From Pseudomonas chlororaphis (GTDB lineage Bacteria > Pseudomonadota > Gammaproteobacteria > Pseudomonadales > Pseudomonadaceae): DNA of 64,000 bases. The stretch lies in contig CP011020.1 of assembly GCA_001023535.1 (NCBI GenBank), forward strand, positions 496,001-560,000, given 5' to 3'. The notes beneath the pieces were generated by a model. It searched no databases, was not told the DNA's origin, and was given only the letters and a program-made list of their open reading frames with translations. A program made the position numbers and the translations under genes. This document shows, piece after piece, positions 51,698 to 62,377 of the stretch (position 1 is the stretch's first letter; every line of letters starts with the position of its first letter).

Positions 51698-52246
51698 TTG
51701 GACGTCGGTGAACGACTGCAATCCATTCGTAAACTCAAAGGCCTTTCCCAGCGTGAACTCGCCAAGCGTGCGGGCGTCACCAACAGCACCATTTCGATGA
51801 TCGAGAAGAACAGCGTCAGCCCCTCGATCAGCTCGCTGCGCAAGGTCCTTGGCGGGATTCCCATGTCCATGGTCGAGTTTTTCTCCGAGGAAATCCTTCA
51901 GGAGAAACCGACCCAGATCGTCTACAAAGCCAACGAACTGATCGACATCTCCGACGGCGCCGTGACCATGAAGCTGGTGGGCCGGGCCCATCCGAGCCGA
52001 GCGATCGCCTTCCTGAACGAAATCTACCCGCCTGGCGCCGACACCGGTGAGGAAATGCTCACCCATGAGGGCGAGGAAACCGGGATCCTGGTGGAAGGGC
52101 GGCTGGAGTTGGTGGTGGGTCTGGAAACGTTCGTGCTCGAGGCGGGCGACAGCTACTATTTTGAAAGCACCAAGCCTCATCGTTTTCGTAATCCGTTCGA
52201 TGCGCCGGCGCGACTGATCAGCGCAGCCACACCGGCCAATTTCTAA
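51698..52246 (+). CDS. pauR: PauR-like XRE-cupin regulator of polyamine catabolism
   Basis: 182-residue regulator with an N-terminal helix-turn-helix (GLSQRELAKRAGVTNSTIS) and a C-terminal cupin sensor (about 105-180; EEMLTHEGEETGILVEGRLEL). The place after dadX matches PA5301, PauR, which represses gamma-glutamyl-polyamine genes in PAO1. The start is TTG at 51698, chosen because the ribosome site CTGGAGG precedes it and the next in-frame ATG lies 77 bases downstream within the helix-turn-helix region. Confidence 0.88.
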   Translation: MDVGERLQSIRKLKGLSQRELAKRAGVTNSTISMIEKNSVSPSISSLRKVLGGIPMSMVEFFSEEILQEKPTQIVYKANELIDISDGAVTMKLVGRAHPSRAIAFLNEIYPPGADTGEEMLTHEGEETGILVEGRLELVVGLETFVLEAGDSYYFESTKPHRFRNPFDAPARLISAATPANF

Positions 52247-52418
52247 GGAAAGAGGCGCCAAGCCCACACGGCAGAGGCGCCCGGGGGGGTAAGTGGTCAC
52301 CACGAACAAGACCCTTGTGACTTTAGGGTTGTTTCAGTGTGACGGGCTTACCGCTATACTTGCGCCCGCCTGCAAACCGTGGCCGCAGGCGTGACTAGCC
52401 ACCATTGAGGGTGTACGC

Positions 52419-52844
52419 GTGAACCTAATTATGAAAATGCTGGCTGTACCAGCAACCGCATTGGCCCTATGGGCAGTCAGCGCCCAAGCGGCGACCAACG
52501 ACGAAATCGCCAAGCGCCTCGAACCCGTCGGCCAGGTCTGCGTTCAGGGGCAGGAATGCAAGGGTATGGAAGTCGCCGCCGCCGCAGGTGGTGCGGGAGG
52601 CGCCAAGGCGCCGAAAGACGTGATTGCCAAGCACTGCAATGCTTGCCACGGCACCGGTCTGCTGGGCGCGCCGAAAATTGGCGACAAGGCAGCGTGGAAA
52701 GAGCGCGCTGATCATCAGGGCGGGCTCGACGGCATCCTCGCCAAGGCGATTACCGGCATCAACTCCATGCCGCCGAAAGGCACATGCGCCGATTGCACGG
52801 ATGACGAGCTCAAGGGCGCCATCAAAGAGATGTCCGGCCTGTAA
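52419..52844 (+). CDS. cycB: CycB, cytochrome c5
   Basis: Small periplasmic class I cytochrome c of 141 residues. A signal peptide (ATALALWAVSAQA) is followed by a linker, the haem-attachment CNACH (residues about 71-75) and the C-terminal GINSMPPKGTCADCTDDEL with the axial methionine and an extra cysteine pair typical of c5. The GTG at 52419 has TGAGGG upstream; ATG at 52431 would remove four residues. A terminator follows. Confidence 0.92.
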   Translation: MNLIMKMLAVPATALALWAVSAQAATNDEIAKRLEPVGQVCVQGQECKGMEVAAAAGGAGGAKAPKDVIAKHCNACHGTGLLGAPKIGDKAAWKERADHQGGLDGILAKAITGINSMPPKGTCADCTDDELKGAIKEMSGL

Positions 52845-52866
52845 TTCGCTGCCACCTGCCACAGGA

Positions 52867-52890
52867 AAGCCGCTTACGAGCGGCTTTTTT
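52867..52890 (+). terminator. Terminator after cycB
   Basis: Stem AAGCCGCT with AGCGGCTT, loop TACG, then four further T residues, 22 bases after the cycB stop. Confidence 0.9.
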
Positions 52891-52984
52891 GCGCCTGTGA
52901 ACAACCCTTGCGAGCGGTTCGGCGCAACCAAGACCCGGCAAGTTCGGTCCAAGCCACATTCAGGGCAATGTCTCGGAGGGTCGG

Positions 52985-54907
52985 ATGGTGCAGTTGTGTT
53001 CAATCGAGCAGGCGGTGGAGGACGTGCTTGAGCGCCTGCCCGCCCATATCCACCTCGGCATGCCGCTGGGGCTGGGCAAGCCCAATCTGTTCGCCAATGC
53101 GTTGTTCCGGCGCATCGCTGAATTGCCCGAGCGCCAGTTGACGATTTACACGGCCCTGAGCCTGGGGCGGCCGAACCTGGGCGACGGCTTGCAAAAACGC
53201 TTCCTCGAACCATTCATCGAGCGGGTTTTCGGCGACTACCCGGAGCTGGATTACCTCTCGGCGCTGCATCAAGGCGACCTGCCGGCCAATATTCGCGTCC
53301 AGCAGTTCTTCATGCAGCCCGGCAGCCTGTTGAACAGCGCGCCGGCCCAGCAAGACTACGTCAGCAGCAACTACAGCCACGCGGCCCGGGACATCAATGC
53401 CGCCGGGTTGAACCTGGTGGCGCAACTGGTGGCCAGCGACCCACAACACCCGGACCGCCTGAGCCTGAGCTGCAACCCGGACATCACCCTGGACCTGTTG
53501 CCCATGATCGCCAAGCGGCGAGCAGCCGGGGAGACCATCCTACTGGTCGGCCAGGTGCACAGCGACTTGCCCTACATGCCGGGTGACGCCGAAGTCGGCA
53601 TCGACGGCTTCGACCTGCTGATCGACGAGAAAGACAATCACACGCTGTTTTCCACGCCGAACATGCCGGTGGGCTTCCAGGATCACCTGATCGGCCTGCA
53701 CGCCAGCACGCTGGTGCGTGACGGCGGGACGTTGCAGATAGGCATCGGCGCCATGGGCGATGCATTGACGGCCGCCTTGTTGGCGCGCCAGGCGGACAAT
53801 GCCGGCTACCAGGCGTTGCTGACGGACCTGAATCTCAGCCAGTGGGCACAATTGATCGAACGCGAAGGTGGGGTGCAGCCGTTCGCCAAAGGGCTGTATG
53901 GCTGCAGCGAGATGTTCGTCAACGGTTTGCTGGTCCTGGCGGAAGCCGGGATCATCCGGCGCAAGGTCTACCCCGACGAAGCCACCCAGGAACAGGCCAA
54001 CGCCGGCACCCTCGACGAGGCCGCGCAACCCGACGGCGTCTGCATACACGGCGGATTCTTCCTCGGCCCGCGCAGTTTCTACCAGCGCCTGCATGAGTTG
54101 CCCGATGCCCGGCGGCTCGAATTCAACATGACCCGCATCAGCTACATCAACGAGTTGTACGGCCAGGAGCCGCTCAAGCGACTGCAGCGACTCGACGCAC
54201 GTTTCATCAACACGGTCTTCACCATGACCCTGCTGGGCGCCGGCGTGGCCGATCAGTTGGAGGATGGGCGAGTGCTCAGTGGCGTGGGCGGGCAGTACAA
54301 CTTCGTCGCCCAGGGCCATGCACTGGAAGGCGCGCGTTCGATCCTGCTGTTGCGCAGTTGGCGTGAGGCGGGCGGGGAGATCAGCTCGAACATTGTCTGG
54401 GAATACGGCCACTGCACGATTCCCCGGCATCTGCGGGACATCGTGGTGACCGAGTACGGTATCGCCGACCTGCGCGGCCAGACCGATGCCGCGGTGATCG
54501 AGGCACTGCTGAATATCAGCGATTCACGCTTTCAGCCGGGACTGATCGAACAGGCCCAGAATGCCGGCAAATTACCGAAGGATTTCCGCCTCGATCCACG
54601 GTTCGCCGACAACACGCCAGAGCGTTTGCAGGCGATCCAGGCACGGCATCCGAACCTGTTCCCCGAATACCCGCTGGGCTGCGACTTCGATGGGATAGAG
54701 CGGGACTTGCTGCGGGCGCTGAACTGGCTCAAGAGCAAGTTCAAGCTCAGCGAGATGCTGGAGCTGGGCAAGGCCGCGCTGGATGCCCCGGAGCCCTCTC
54801 TGTACCCCGAGCATCTGGAGCGGATGCAACTGGCGAGCACCGAGGGGCTGAAGGAGGACTTGTTCCAGCGCTTGTTGCTGGCGGGGCTCAAGGCCACTGC
54901 ACAATAG
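52985..54907 (+). CDS. Acetyl-CoA hydrolase/transferase family protein
   Basis: CoA-transferase-fold protein of 640 residues, longer than the usual 500 of Cat1/ScpC enzymes, matching a subgroup with an extended C-terminal part. It has HIHLGMPLGLGKPN, a later TLQIGIGAMGDALTAALL, and the C-terminal GGQYNFVAQGHALEG with the catalytic glutamate region expected near residue 450. The substrate (acetyl-, succinyl- or another CoA) is not known. The ATG follows CGGAGGG. It lies between cycB and xpt, as a lone transcription unit. Confidence 0.8.
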   Translation: MVQLCSIEQAVEDVLERLPAHIHLGMPLGLGKPNLFANALFRRIAELPERQLTIYTALSLGRPNLGDGLQKRFLEPFIERVFGDYPELDYLSALHQGDLPANIRVQQFFMQPGSLLNSAPAQQDYVSSNYSHAARDINAAGLNLVAQLVASDPQHPDRLSLSCNPDITLDLLPMIAKRRAAGETILLVGQVHSDLPYMPGDAEVGIDGFDLLIDEKDNHTLFSTPNMPVGFQDHLIGLHASTLVRDGGTLQIGIGAMGDALTAALLARQADNAGYQALLTDLNLSQWAQLIEREGGVQPFAKGLYGCSEMFVNGLLVLAEAGIIRRKVYPDEATQEQANAGTLDEAAQPDGVCIHGGFFLGPRSFYQRLHELPDARRLEFNMTRISYINELYGQEPLKRLQRLDARFINTVFTMTLLGAGVADQLEDGRVLSGVGGQYNFVAQGHALEGARSILLLRSWREAGGEISSNIVWEYGHCTIPRHLRDIVVTEYGIADLRGQTDAAVIEALLNISDSRFQPGLIEQAQNAGKLPKDFRLDPRFADNTPERLQAIQARHPNLFPEYPLGCDFDGIERDLLRALNWLKSKFKLSEMLELGKAALDAPEPSLYPEHLERMQLASTEGLKEDLFQRLLLAGLKATAQ

Positions 54908-54926
54908 GGCCTAACCGGGGTCCCCT

Positions 54927-55015
54927 TGTGGGAGCGGGCTTGCTCGCGAATGCGGAGTTTCAGTCGACATATCTCTGGCTGATACACCGCATTCGCGAGC
55001 AAGCCCGCTCCCACA
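54927..55015. repeat. REP doublet (class tgtgggagcggg)
   Basis: Inverted pair of the REP core, arms of 24 bases, about 40 bases of spacer, in the convergent gap between the CoA-transferase gene and xpt. Confidence 0.92.
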
Positions 55016-55034
55016 AGGGATAGGCGGTGGGCGA

Positions 55035-57672
<2,638 letters not shown>

Positions 57673-57947
57673 GACAGGGTCAGGGAGTCGTTTGCAAAAT
57701 GGGCCGGCATTTTAACAGGCTCACAGAATTGTGCTGCTCTGTCCGACTTGTGACCCCTACAGCATTGTCATTTGCCGCTTCTGCCACTTTAACGCAGGAT
57801 ATGGGGCGAATTTGCGTCTAACGTACGACTTCGCGTAGAAGAAAATCTACCGAAAGCACGTGTTTGAGAACCAGTAGCATTGGTCATTGCCCGTCGGCAG
57901 GTCATAATGCCCCGCGCCAACCACCTTGCAGAGTCTAGGGAGTCAGC

Positions 57948-59612
57948 TTGTCAACGCCTGTCGAACCCTTGCGTTTGCTGTTATTGGCCGAAACGCCTGA
58001 GTGGTCAGCGGTCTTGCGCGAGTGCCTGGCACCCATGGGGCCCTCGGTCGTCCTGATCAGCGCACCGAGCTGGGAGTCCGTCAGCAGCCTGTTCGAAGAC
58101 AATCGCAACGCCGTGCTGCTGACGATCACCGCATTGCAGCCGGCGCCGGGCCGTTGCCGTCTGCCCACGATTCTGTTGCTCGAGCATGAGCCTGCGACGG
58201 TCCCAGATGGTGTCAGTGACTGGTTGGTGCGTGATGCCCTCGACACCGCGACCCTGCGCCGTTGCCTACGGCATGTGCGCGAACGCGGGGTACTGGAAAA
58301 TACCTTGCAGCGCCTCGCCGAGCAGGACCCGCTGACCGGCATCGCCAACCGCCAGGGCTTCCAGACCCTGCTGGCGGCGCGCCTGGCTGAAAACGACGGC
58401 CGCGGCCTGGCCCTCGGGCACCTGGACCTGGACAATTTTCGCCACGCCAACGACGCCCTCGGCCACCAGGCCGGTGATCGCCTGATCCTGCAGGTGGTGT
58501 CGCGACTCAAGGGCGCGCTCGAGGCCGGTGACCGGCTGGCGCGGCTGGGTAGCGATGAATTCGCCTTGCTGATCGACACCCGGCGCGCGCCGCAGCGGGC
58601 CGAGTGGATGGCCGAGCGCATCACCGAGGCCATGGCCGAACCCTACTGGATAGACGGCGAAAGCCTGCTGATCGGCTGTAGCCTGGGCATCGCCCACGCC
58701 CGGGCCCAGGCCGGCGCCGATCCGCTGATGTGGCATGCCCACATCGCCATGCAGCAGGCCAAGAGCACCCAGGGCTGTACCTTTCATATCTTCAATGAGC
58801 GGATCAACCGCAATGCTCGCAGCCTCGCCGACCTGGAAAGCGAACTGCGCCGGGCGTTGCGTCGCGACGAGCTGGAGTTGCATTACCAGCCCCGGCTGAA
58901 CCTCGATGGCGGCAACATCGTGGGCCTGGAGGCGCTGGTACGCTGGCGTCACGGGGAACGTGGCCTGCTGCCGCCGAGCGAGTTCGTGCCGCTCGCGGAG
59001 CAGAGCGGCCTGATCGTGCCGCTGGGCTACTGGGTGATTTCCCGGGCGCTGCGGGACATGCAGGCACTGCGCGAGCGCGGGCTGGCGCCGTTGCACATGG
59101 CGGTCAACCTGTCGTTCCGGCAGTTCCAGGACAGCCAGTTGCTGCCAACCCTGAGCCGGTTGATCGCCGAACGGGGTGTCGAGGCCCAGTGGCTGGAATT
59201 CGAACTGACCGAAACCGCCGTGATGCGCCGCAGCGAACTGGTCAGGCAAACCATGGACGCCTTGGGGCGACTGGGCGTGCGCTTCTCCCTGGATGACTTC
59301 GGCACCGGGTTCTCTTCGTTCGTGCACCTCAACAGCCTGCCCATTGCCTTGCTCAAGATCGACAAGAGCTTCGTCGGCGGGATGGAGCAACGCGAAGAAA
59401 ACCGCAAGCTGGTCCACGCCATGATCAACCTGGCTCACAACCTCAAGCTGGAGGTGGTGGCCGAGGGGGTGGAAACCCCGGAACAACTGGATTTGCTGCG
59501 GGGCTTCGGCTGCGATCAGGTGCAGGGCTTCCTGATCAGCAAACCGTTGCCGTTGCCCGAACTGGTGGAGTACCTGACGTTCGATGGCAAGTCGACCGAG
59601 GTCACGGCTTGA
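57948..59612 (+). CDS. proE: ProE-like GGDEF/EAL protein, probable c-di-GMP phosphodiesterase
   Basis: 554-residue protein. The first 110 residues look like a degenerate receiver-type domain, then GGDEF (about 120-280) and EAL (about 290-545) domains. The GGDEF motif reads GSDEF and the upstream I-site is missing, so diguanylate cyclase activity is doubtful. The EAL side is complete: EALVRW, ELTE, DDFGTGFSS, KIDKSF, EGVE and QGF. It matches the ProE (PA5295) position in PAO1, a described phosphodiesterase that affects exopolysaccharide. The start is TTG with TAGGGAG upstream. Confidence 0.88.
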   Translation: MSTPVEPLRLLLLAETPEWSAVLRECLAPMGPSVVLISAPSWESVSSLFEDNRNAVLLTITALQPAPGRCRLPTILLLEHEPATVPDGVSDWLVRDALDTATLRRCLRHVRERGVLENTLQRLAEQDPLTGIANRQGFQTLLAARLAENDGRGLALGHLDLDNFRHANDALGHQAGDRLILQVVSRLKGALEAGDRLARLGSDEFALLIDTRRAPQRAEWMAERITEAMAEPYWIDGESLLIGCSLGIAHARAQAGADPLMWHAHIAMQQAKSTQGCTFHIFNERINRNARSLADLESELRRALRRDELELHYQPRLNLDGGNIVGLEALVRWRHGERGLLPPSEFVPLAEQSGLIVPLGYWVISRALRDMQALRERGLAPLHMAVNLSFRQFQDSQLLPTLSRLIAERGVEAQWLEFELTETAVMRRSELVRQTMDALGRLGVRFSLDDFGTGFSSFVHLNSLPIALLKIDKSFVGGMEQREENRKLVHAMINLAHNLKLEVVAEGVETPEQLDLLRGFGCDQVQGFLISKPLPLPELVEYLTFDGKSTEVTA

Positions 59613-59622
59613 TACGATACCC

Positions 59623-59711
59623 TGTGGGAGCGGGCTTGCTCGCGAATGCGCCGGTTCAGTCAGGGAGACTTTGATTGACACGCCGCATTCGCGAGCAAGC
59701 CCGCTCCCACA
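59623..59711. repeat. REP doublet (class tgtgggagcggg)
   Basis: Inverted pair of the REP core in the convergent gap between the proE-like gene and the MATE gene; it ends eight bases before the MATE stop codon. Confidence 0.92.
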
Positions 59712-59718
59712 ACGGCTG

Positions 59719-61119
59719 TCAGTCGACCTGAATGGCCGCGAAACTCTGCGATCCCGACCCGCCCCTGATCATCCGCTTCATCTTCCATTCGAACGCCAGC
59801 GTCAAGCTCACGGCTGCACAGGCCAGGCCCAGTGCCAGGCCCCACCAGACACCGGTTGCGCCCCAGTTCAGGTGGAAAGCCATCCACCACGCCGCCGGCG
59901 CACCAATCAGCCAATAACAGCCCAGGCCAACCAGGAAGGTGGTCTTGGCGTCCTTGAGCCCGCGAATGCAGCCCATGGCGATGGTTTGCGCGCCGTCGAA
60001 CAGCTCGAACCACGCCGCCACCGCCAGCAAGCTCACCGCCAGGTTGATCACCTCGGCGAACGCCGGGTCGTTGTGGTCCAGGAACAGGCCGACCAGCGCG
60101 TGGGGCAGCAGCCAGAAGACCATGGCGAACGCCAGCATCACCGCCGCGCCGAAGCCGATCCCGACCCGCCCGGCCAGGCGCGCCTTGGGTAACTGCCCGG
60201 CGCCATAGTGCTGGCCGATGCGCATGGTGATGGCATAAGACATGCCCGCCGGGACCATGAATGCCACCGAGACGATCTGCAGGGCGATCTGATGCGCCGC
60301 CAACGGTGTGCTGCCCATGGTGCCCATGCACAGCGCCGCGAACGCAAAGAGTCCGACTTCCACGGCGTAGGTGCCACCGATCGGCAGGCCCAGGCGCCAC
60401 AGTTCCCTGAGGTATTGACGGTTGGGGCGAAACAGGCCGTCCAACAACGGGTACGCGCGATAGGCCGGGTGCCGGTGGATGTGCCAGGCCAGCACCAGGG
60501 CCATGCCGTTAGCGACGATCGCCGTGACCAGGCCGATGCCCATCAGGCCCAGTTTGGGCAAGCCGAACAGGCCAGTGATGAGGGCGTAGTTGAGCAGGAA
60601 ATTGGCTACCGTACCGCCGAGGCTGATCACCATCACCGGCGTGGCCCGGCCAATGGCGCTGGTGAAGCCGCGCAGGGCCATGAAACTCAAGTAGCCGGGC
60701 AGGGCAAACGGCAGCGCCAGCAGGAACTGGCCGGCGGAAAGCACATTGGTTTCAGTCTGGCCGAACAGCAGCAACACCGGCTTGAGGTTCCACAACAGCA
60801 AAGCCGCCACCAGCGCCATCAGCCAGGCCAGCCATAGCCCGGCCTGGGTCAGGCGGGTGGCGCCCTCGATGTCTCCCGCGCCTTGGCGGATCGCTACCAG
60901 CGTCCCCACCGCCGCGATCACGCCGATGCAAAAAATCGACACGAACGAGTAACTGGCTGCCCCGAGGCCGCCTCCAGCCAGGGCTTCAGGGCTCAGGCGC
61001 GCCATCATCACGGTGTCGGTGAGCACCATCAGCATGTGCGCCAACTGCGAGGCAATCAGCGGCCCCGCCAACCGCAGGATGGCCCAGAGTTCGGTACGCA
61101 CCGGATGCCGCATGATCAT
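59719..61119 (-). CDS. MATE-family (NorM-type) multidrug efflux protein
   Basis: Sodium- or proton-coupled exporter of 466 residues with about 12 hydrophobic helices arranged in two bundles; LRLAGPLIASQLAHMLMVLTD starts the N bundle and motifs such as TPLAAHQIA lie in the middle. The ATG at 61119 has AGGGAG upstream; an alternative ATG lies six bases in. It corresponds to PA5294. Divergent from the LysR gene with a 150-base gap, which suggests control by that regulator. Confidence 0.9.
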   Translation of the reverse strand: MIMRHPVRTELWAILRLAGPLIASQLAHMLMVLTDTVMMARLSPEALAGGGLGAASYSFVSIFCIGVIAAVGTLVAIRQGAGDIEGATRLTQAGLWLAWLMALVAALLLWNLKPVLLLFGQTETNVLSAGQFLLALPFALPGYLSFMALRGFTSAIGRATPVMVISLGGTVANFLLNYALITGLFGLPKLGLMGIGLVTAIVANGMALVLAWHIHRHPAYRAYPLLDGLFRPNRQYLRELWRLGLPIGGTYAVEVGLFAFAALCMGTMGSTPLAAHQIALQIVSVAFMVPAGMSYAITMRIGQHYGAGQLPKARLAGRVGIGFGAAVMLAFAMVFWLLPHALVGLFLDHNDPAFAEVINLAVSLLAVAAWFELFDGAQTIAMGCIRGLKDAKTTFLVGLGCYWLIGAPAAWWMAFHLNWGATGVWWGLALGLACAAVSLTLAFEWKMKRMIRGGSGSQSFAAIQVD

Positions 61120-61269
61120 CACGCTCCCTGTTCGAATGAGGCAGTAAAGCAACGATTCTCGGCGTTCACGACGGTCTGCACAAAAGGATAAAAACGATCG
61201 CTGACATGATTAAAACTCATGCAACTGAAGTTCTGTTAGGGTGTGCCAATCGCTCCCGGAGTTTTTCCC

Positions 61270-62190
61270 TTGTCTCGTCGTCTTCCCCCTCTTTATGCGC
61301 TGCGGGCATTCGAAGCGGCGGCGCGGTACAGCTCGTTCACTCGCGCCGCTGAGGAGCTGTCGATTACCCAGAGCGCGGTCAGCCGGCATATTCGTACGCT
61401 GGAGGAGCATTTCGCCTGTCGCTTGTTTCATCGCAGCGGGCGCAACCTGCAACTGACCGAAGCGGCGCGGTTGCTGCTGCCGGGTGTGCGCGACGGCTTC
61501 ATGGCCTTGGAGCGGGCGTGCCATACCTTGCACGGTGAAGACGGCATCTTGCGGATGAAGGCGCCTTCGACCCTGACCATGCGCTGGCTATTGGCGCGCT
61601 TGAGCCGCTTCCGGCATTTGCAGCCCGGCAACGAAGTGCAACTGACCAGCGCCTGGATGGACATCGATGCGGTGGACTTCAACACCGAGCCGTTCGATTG
61701 CGCGGTCTTGCTGGGCAACGGGCATTTTCCCGTGGACTGGGAGGCCAGCCTGTTGTTTCCCGAGGAACTGATTCCGGTGGGCGCGCCGAATCTGCTGAAC
61801 GATCAACCCTGGGATGTGCAGCGACTGGCCAAGGCCGAGTTGCTGCACCCCACGCCGGATCGCCGAGACTGGCGCAGTTGGCTGGAGCGCATGGGCTTGT
61901 CCGACCAGGTGTCGCTCAAGGGCGGACAAGTGTTCGACACCCTGGAGTTGGGCATGATTGCCGCCGCGCGTGGGTACGGTGTCTCCATGGGGGATCTGCT
62001 GATGGTGGCCGAGGATGTGGCCCAGGGGCGCTTGAGTCTGCCCTGGCCGACCGCTGTCGCCAGCGGTGAGCACTATTACCTGGTGTGGCCGAAAACCCGC
62101 CCGGGAGGTGACCGTTTGCGGCGGCTCAGTGACTTTCTCCAGAGCGAGGTCAAGGCCATGCAACTGCCTGCGGTGGAGCGTCTTGGCTGA
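61270..62190 (+). CDS. LysR-type regulator, GcvA-like
   Basis: 306-residue LysR protein. The winged helix (YSSFTRAAEELSITQSAVSR) begins at about residue 22, and the C-terminal effector domain resembles GcvA (LRMKAPSTLTMRWLLARLSRF; GVSMGDLLMVAEDVAQGRL). The TTG at 61270 (MSRRLPPLYALRAF) is preferred because CGGAG stands nine bases upstream; a GTG at 61243 would add nine residues. It may control the divergent MATE gene. The ligand is unknown. Confidence 0.86.
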   Translation: MSRRLPPLYALRAFEAAARYSSFTRAAEELSITQSAVSRHIRTLEEHFACRLFHRSGRNLQLTEAARLLLPGVRDGFMALERACHTLHGEDGILRMKAPSTLTMRWLLARLSRFRHLQPGNEVQLTSAWMDIDAVDFNTEPFDCAVLLGNGHFPVDWEASLLFPEELIPVGAPNLLNDQPWDVQRLAKAELLHPTPDRRDWRSWLERMGLSDQVSLKGGQVFDTLELGMIAAARGYGVSMGDLLMVAEDVAQGRLSLPWPTAVASGEHYYLVWPKTRPGGDRLRRLSDFLQSEVKAMQLPAVERLG

Positions 62191-62377
62191 AACGTTGCAC
62201 TTCAGGGGCTAGCCACTTGGCATTATTCCTTCCAGATCGCTCAAGTATTCGGTGGCGCTGCCGAATCCGTGAACATGGAACCCTCGTTCAGAAAGGGCAA
62301 ACCACCTACCTTATTTCGAAATAATGCCGAGCGTGCGACGTGATCAGGATGATCCAGAGTCTCGGCCAGGAGCCGTC

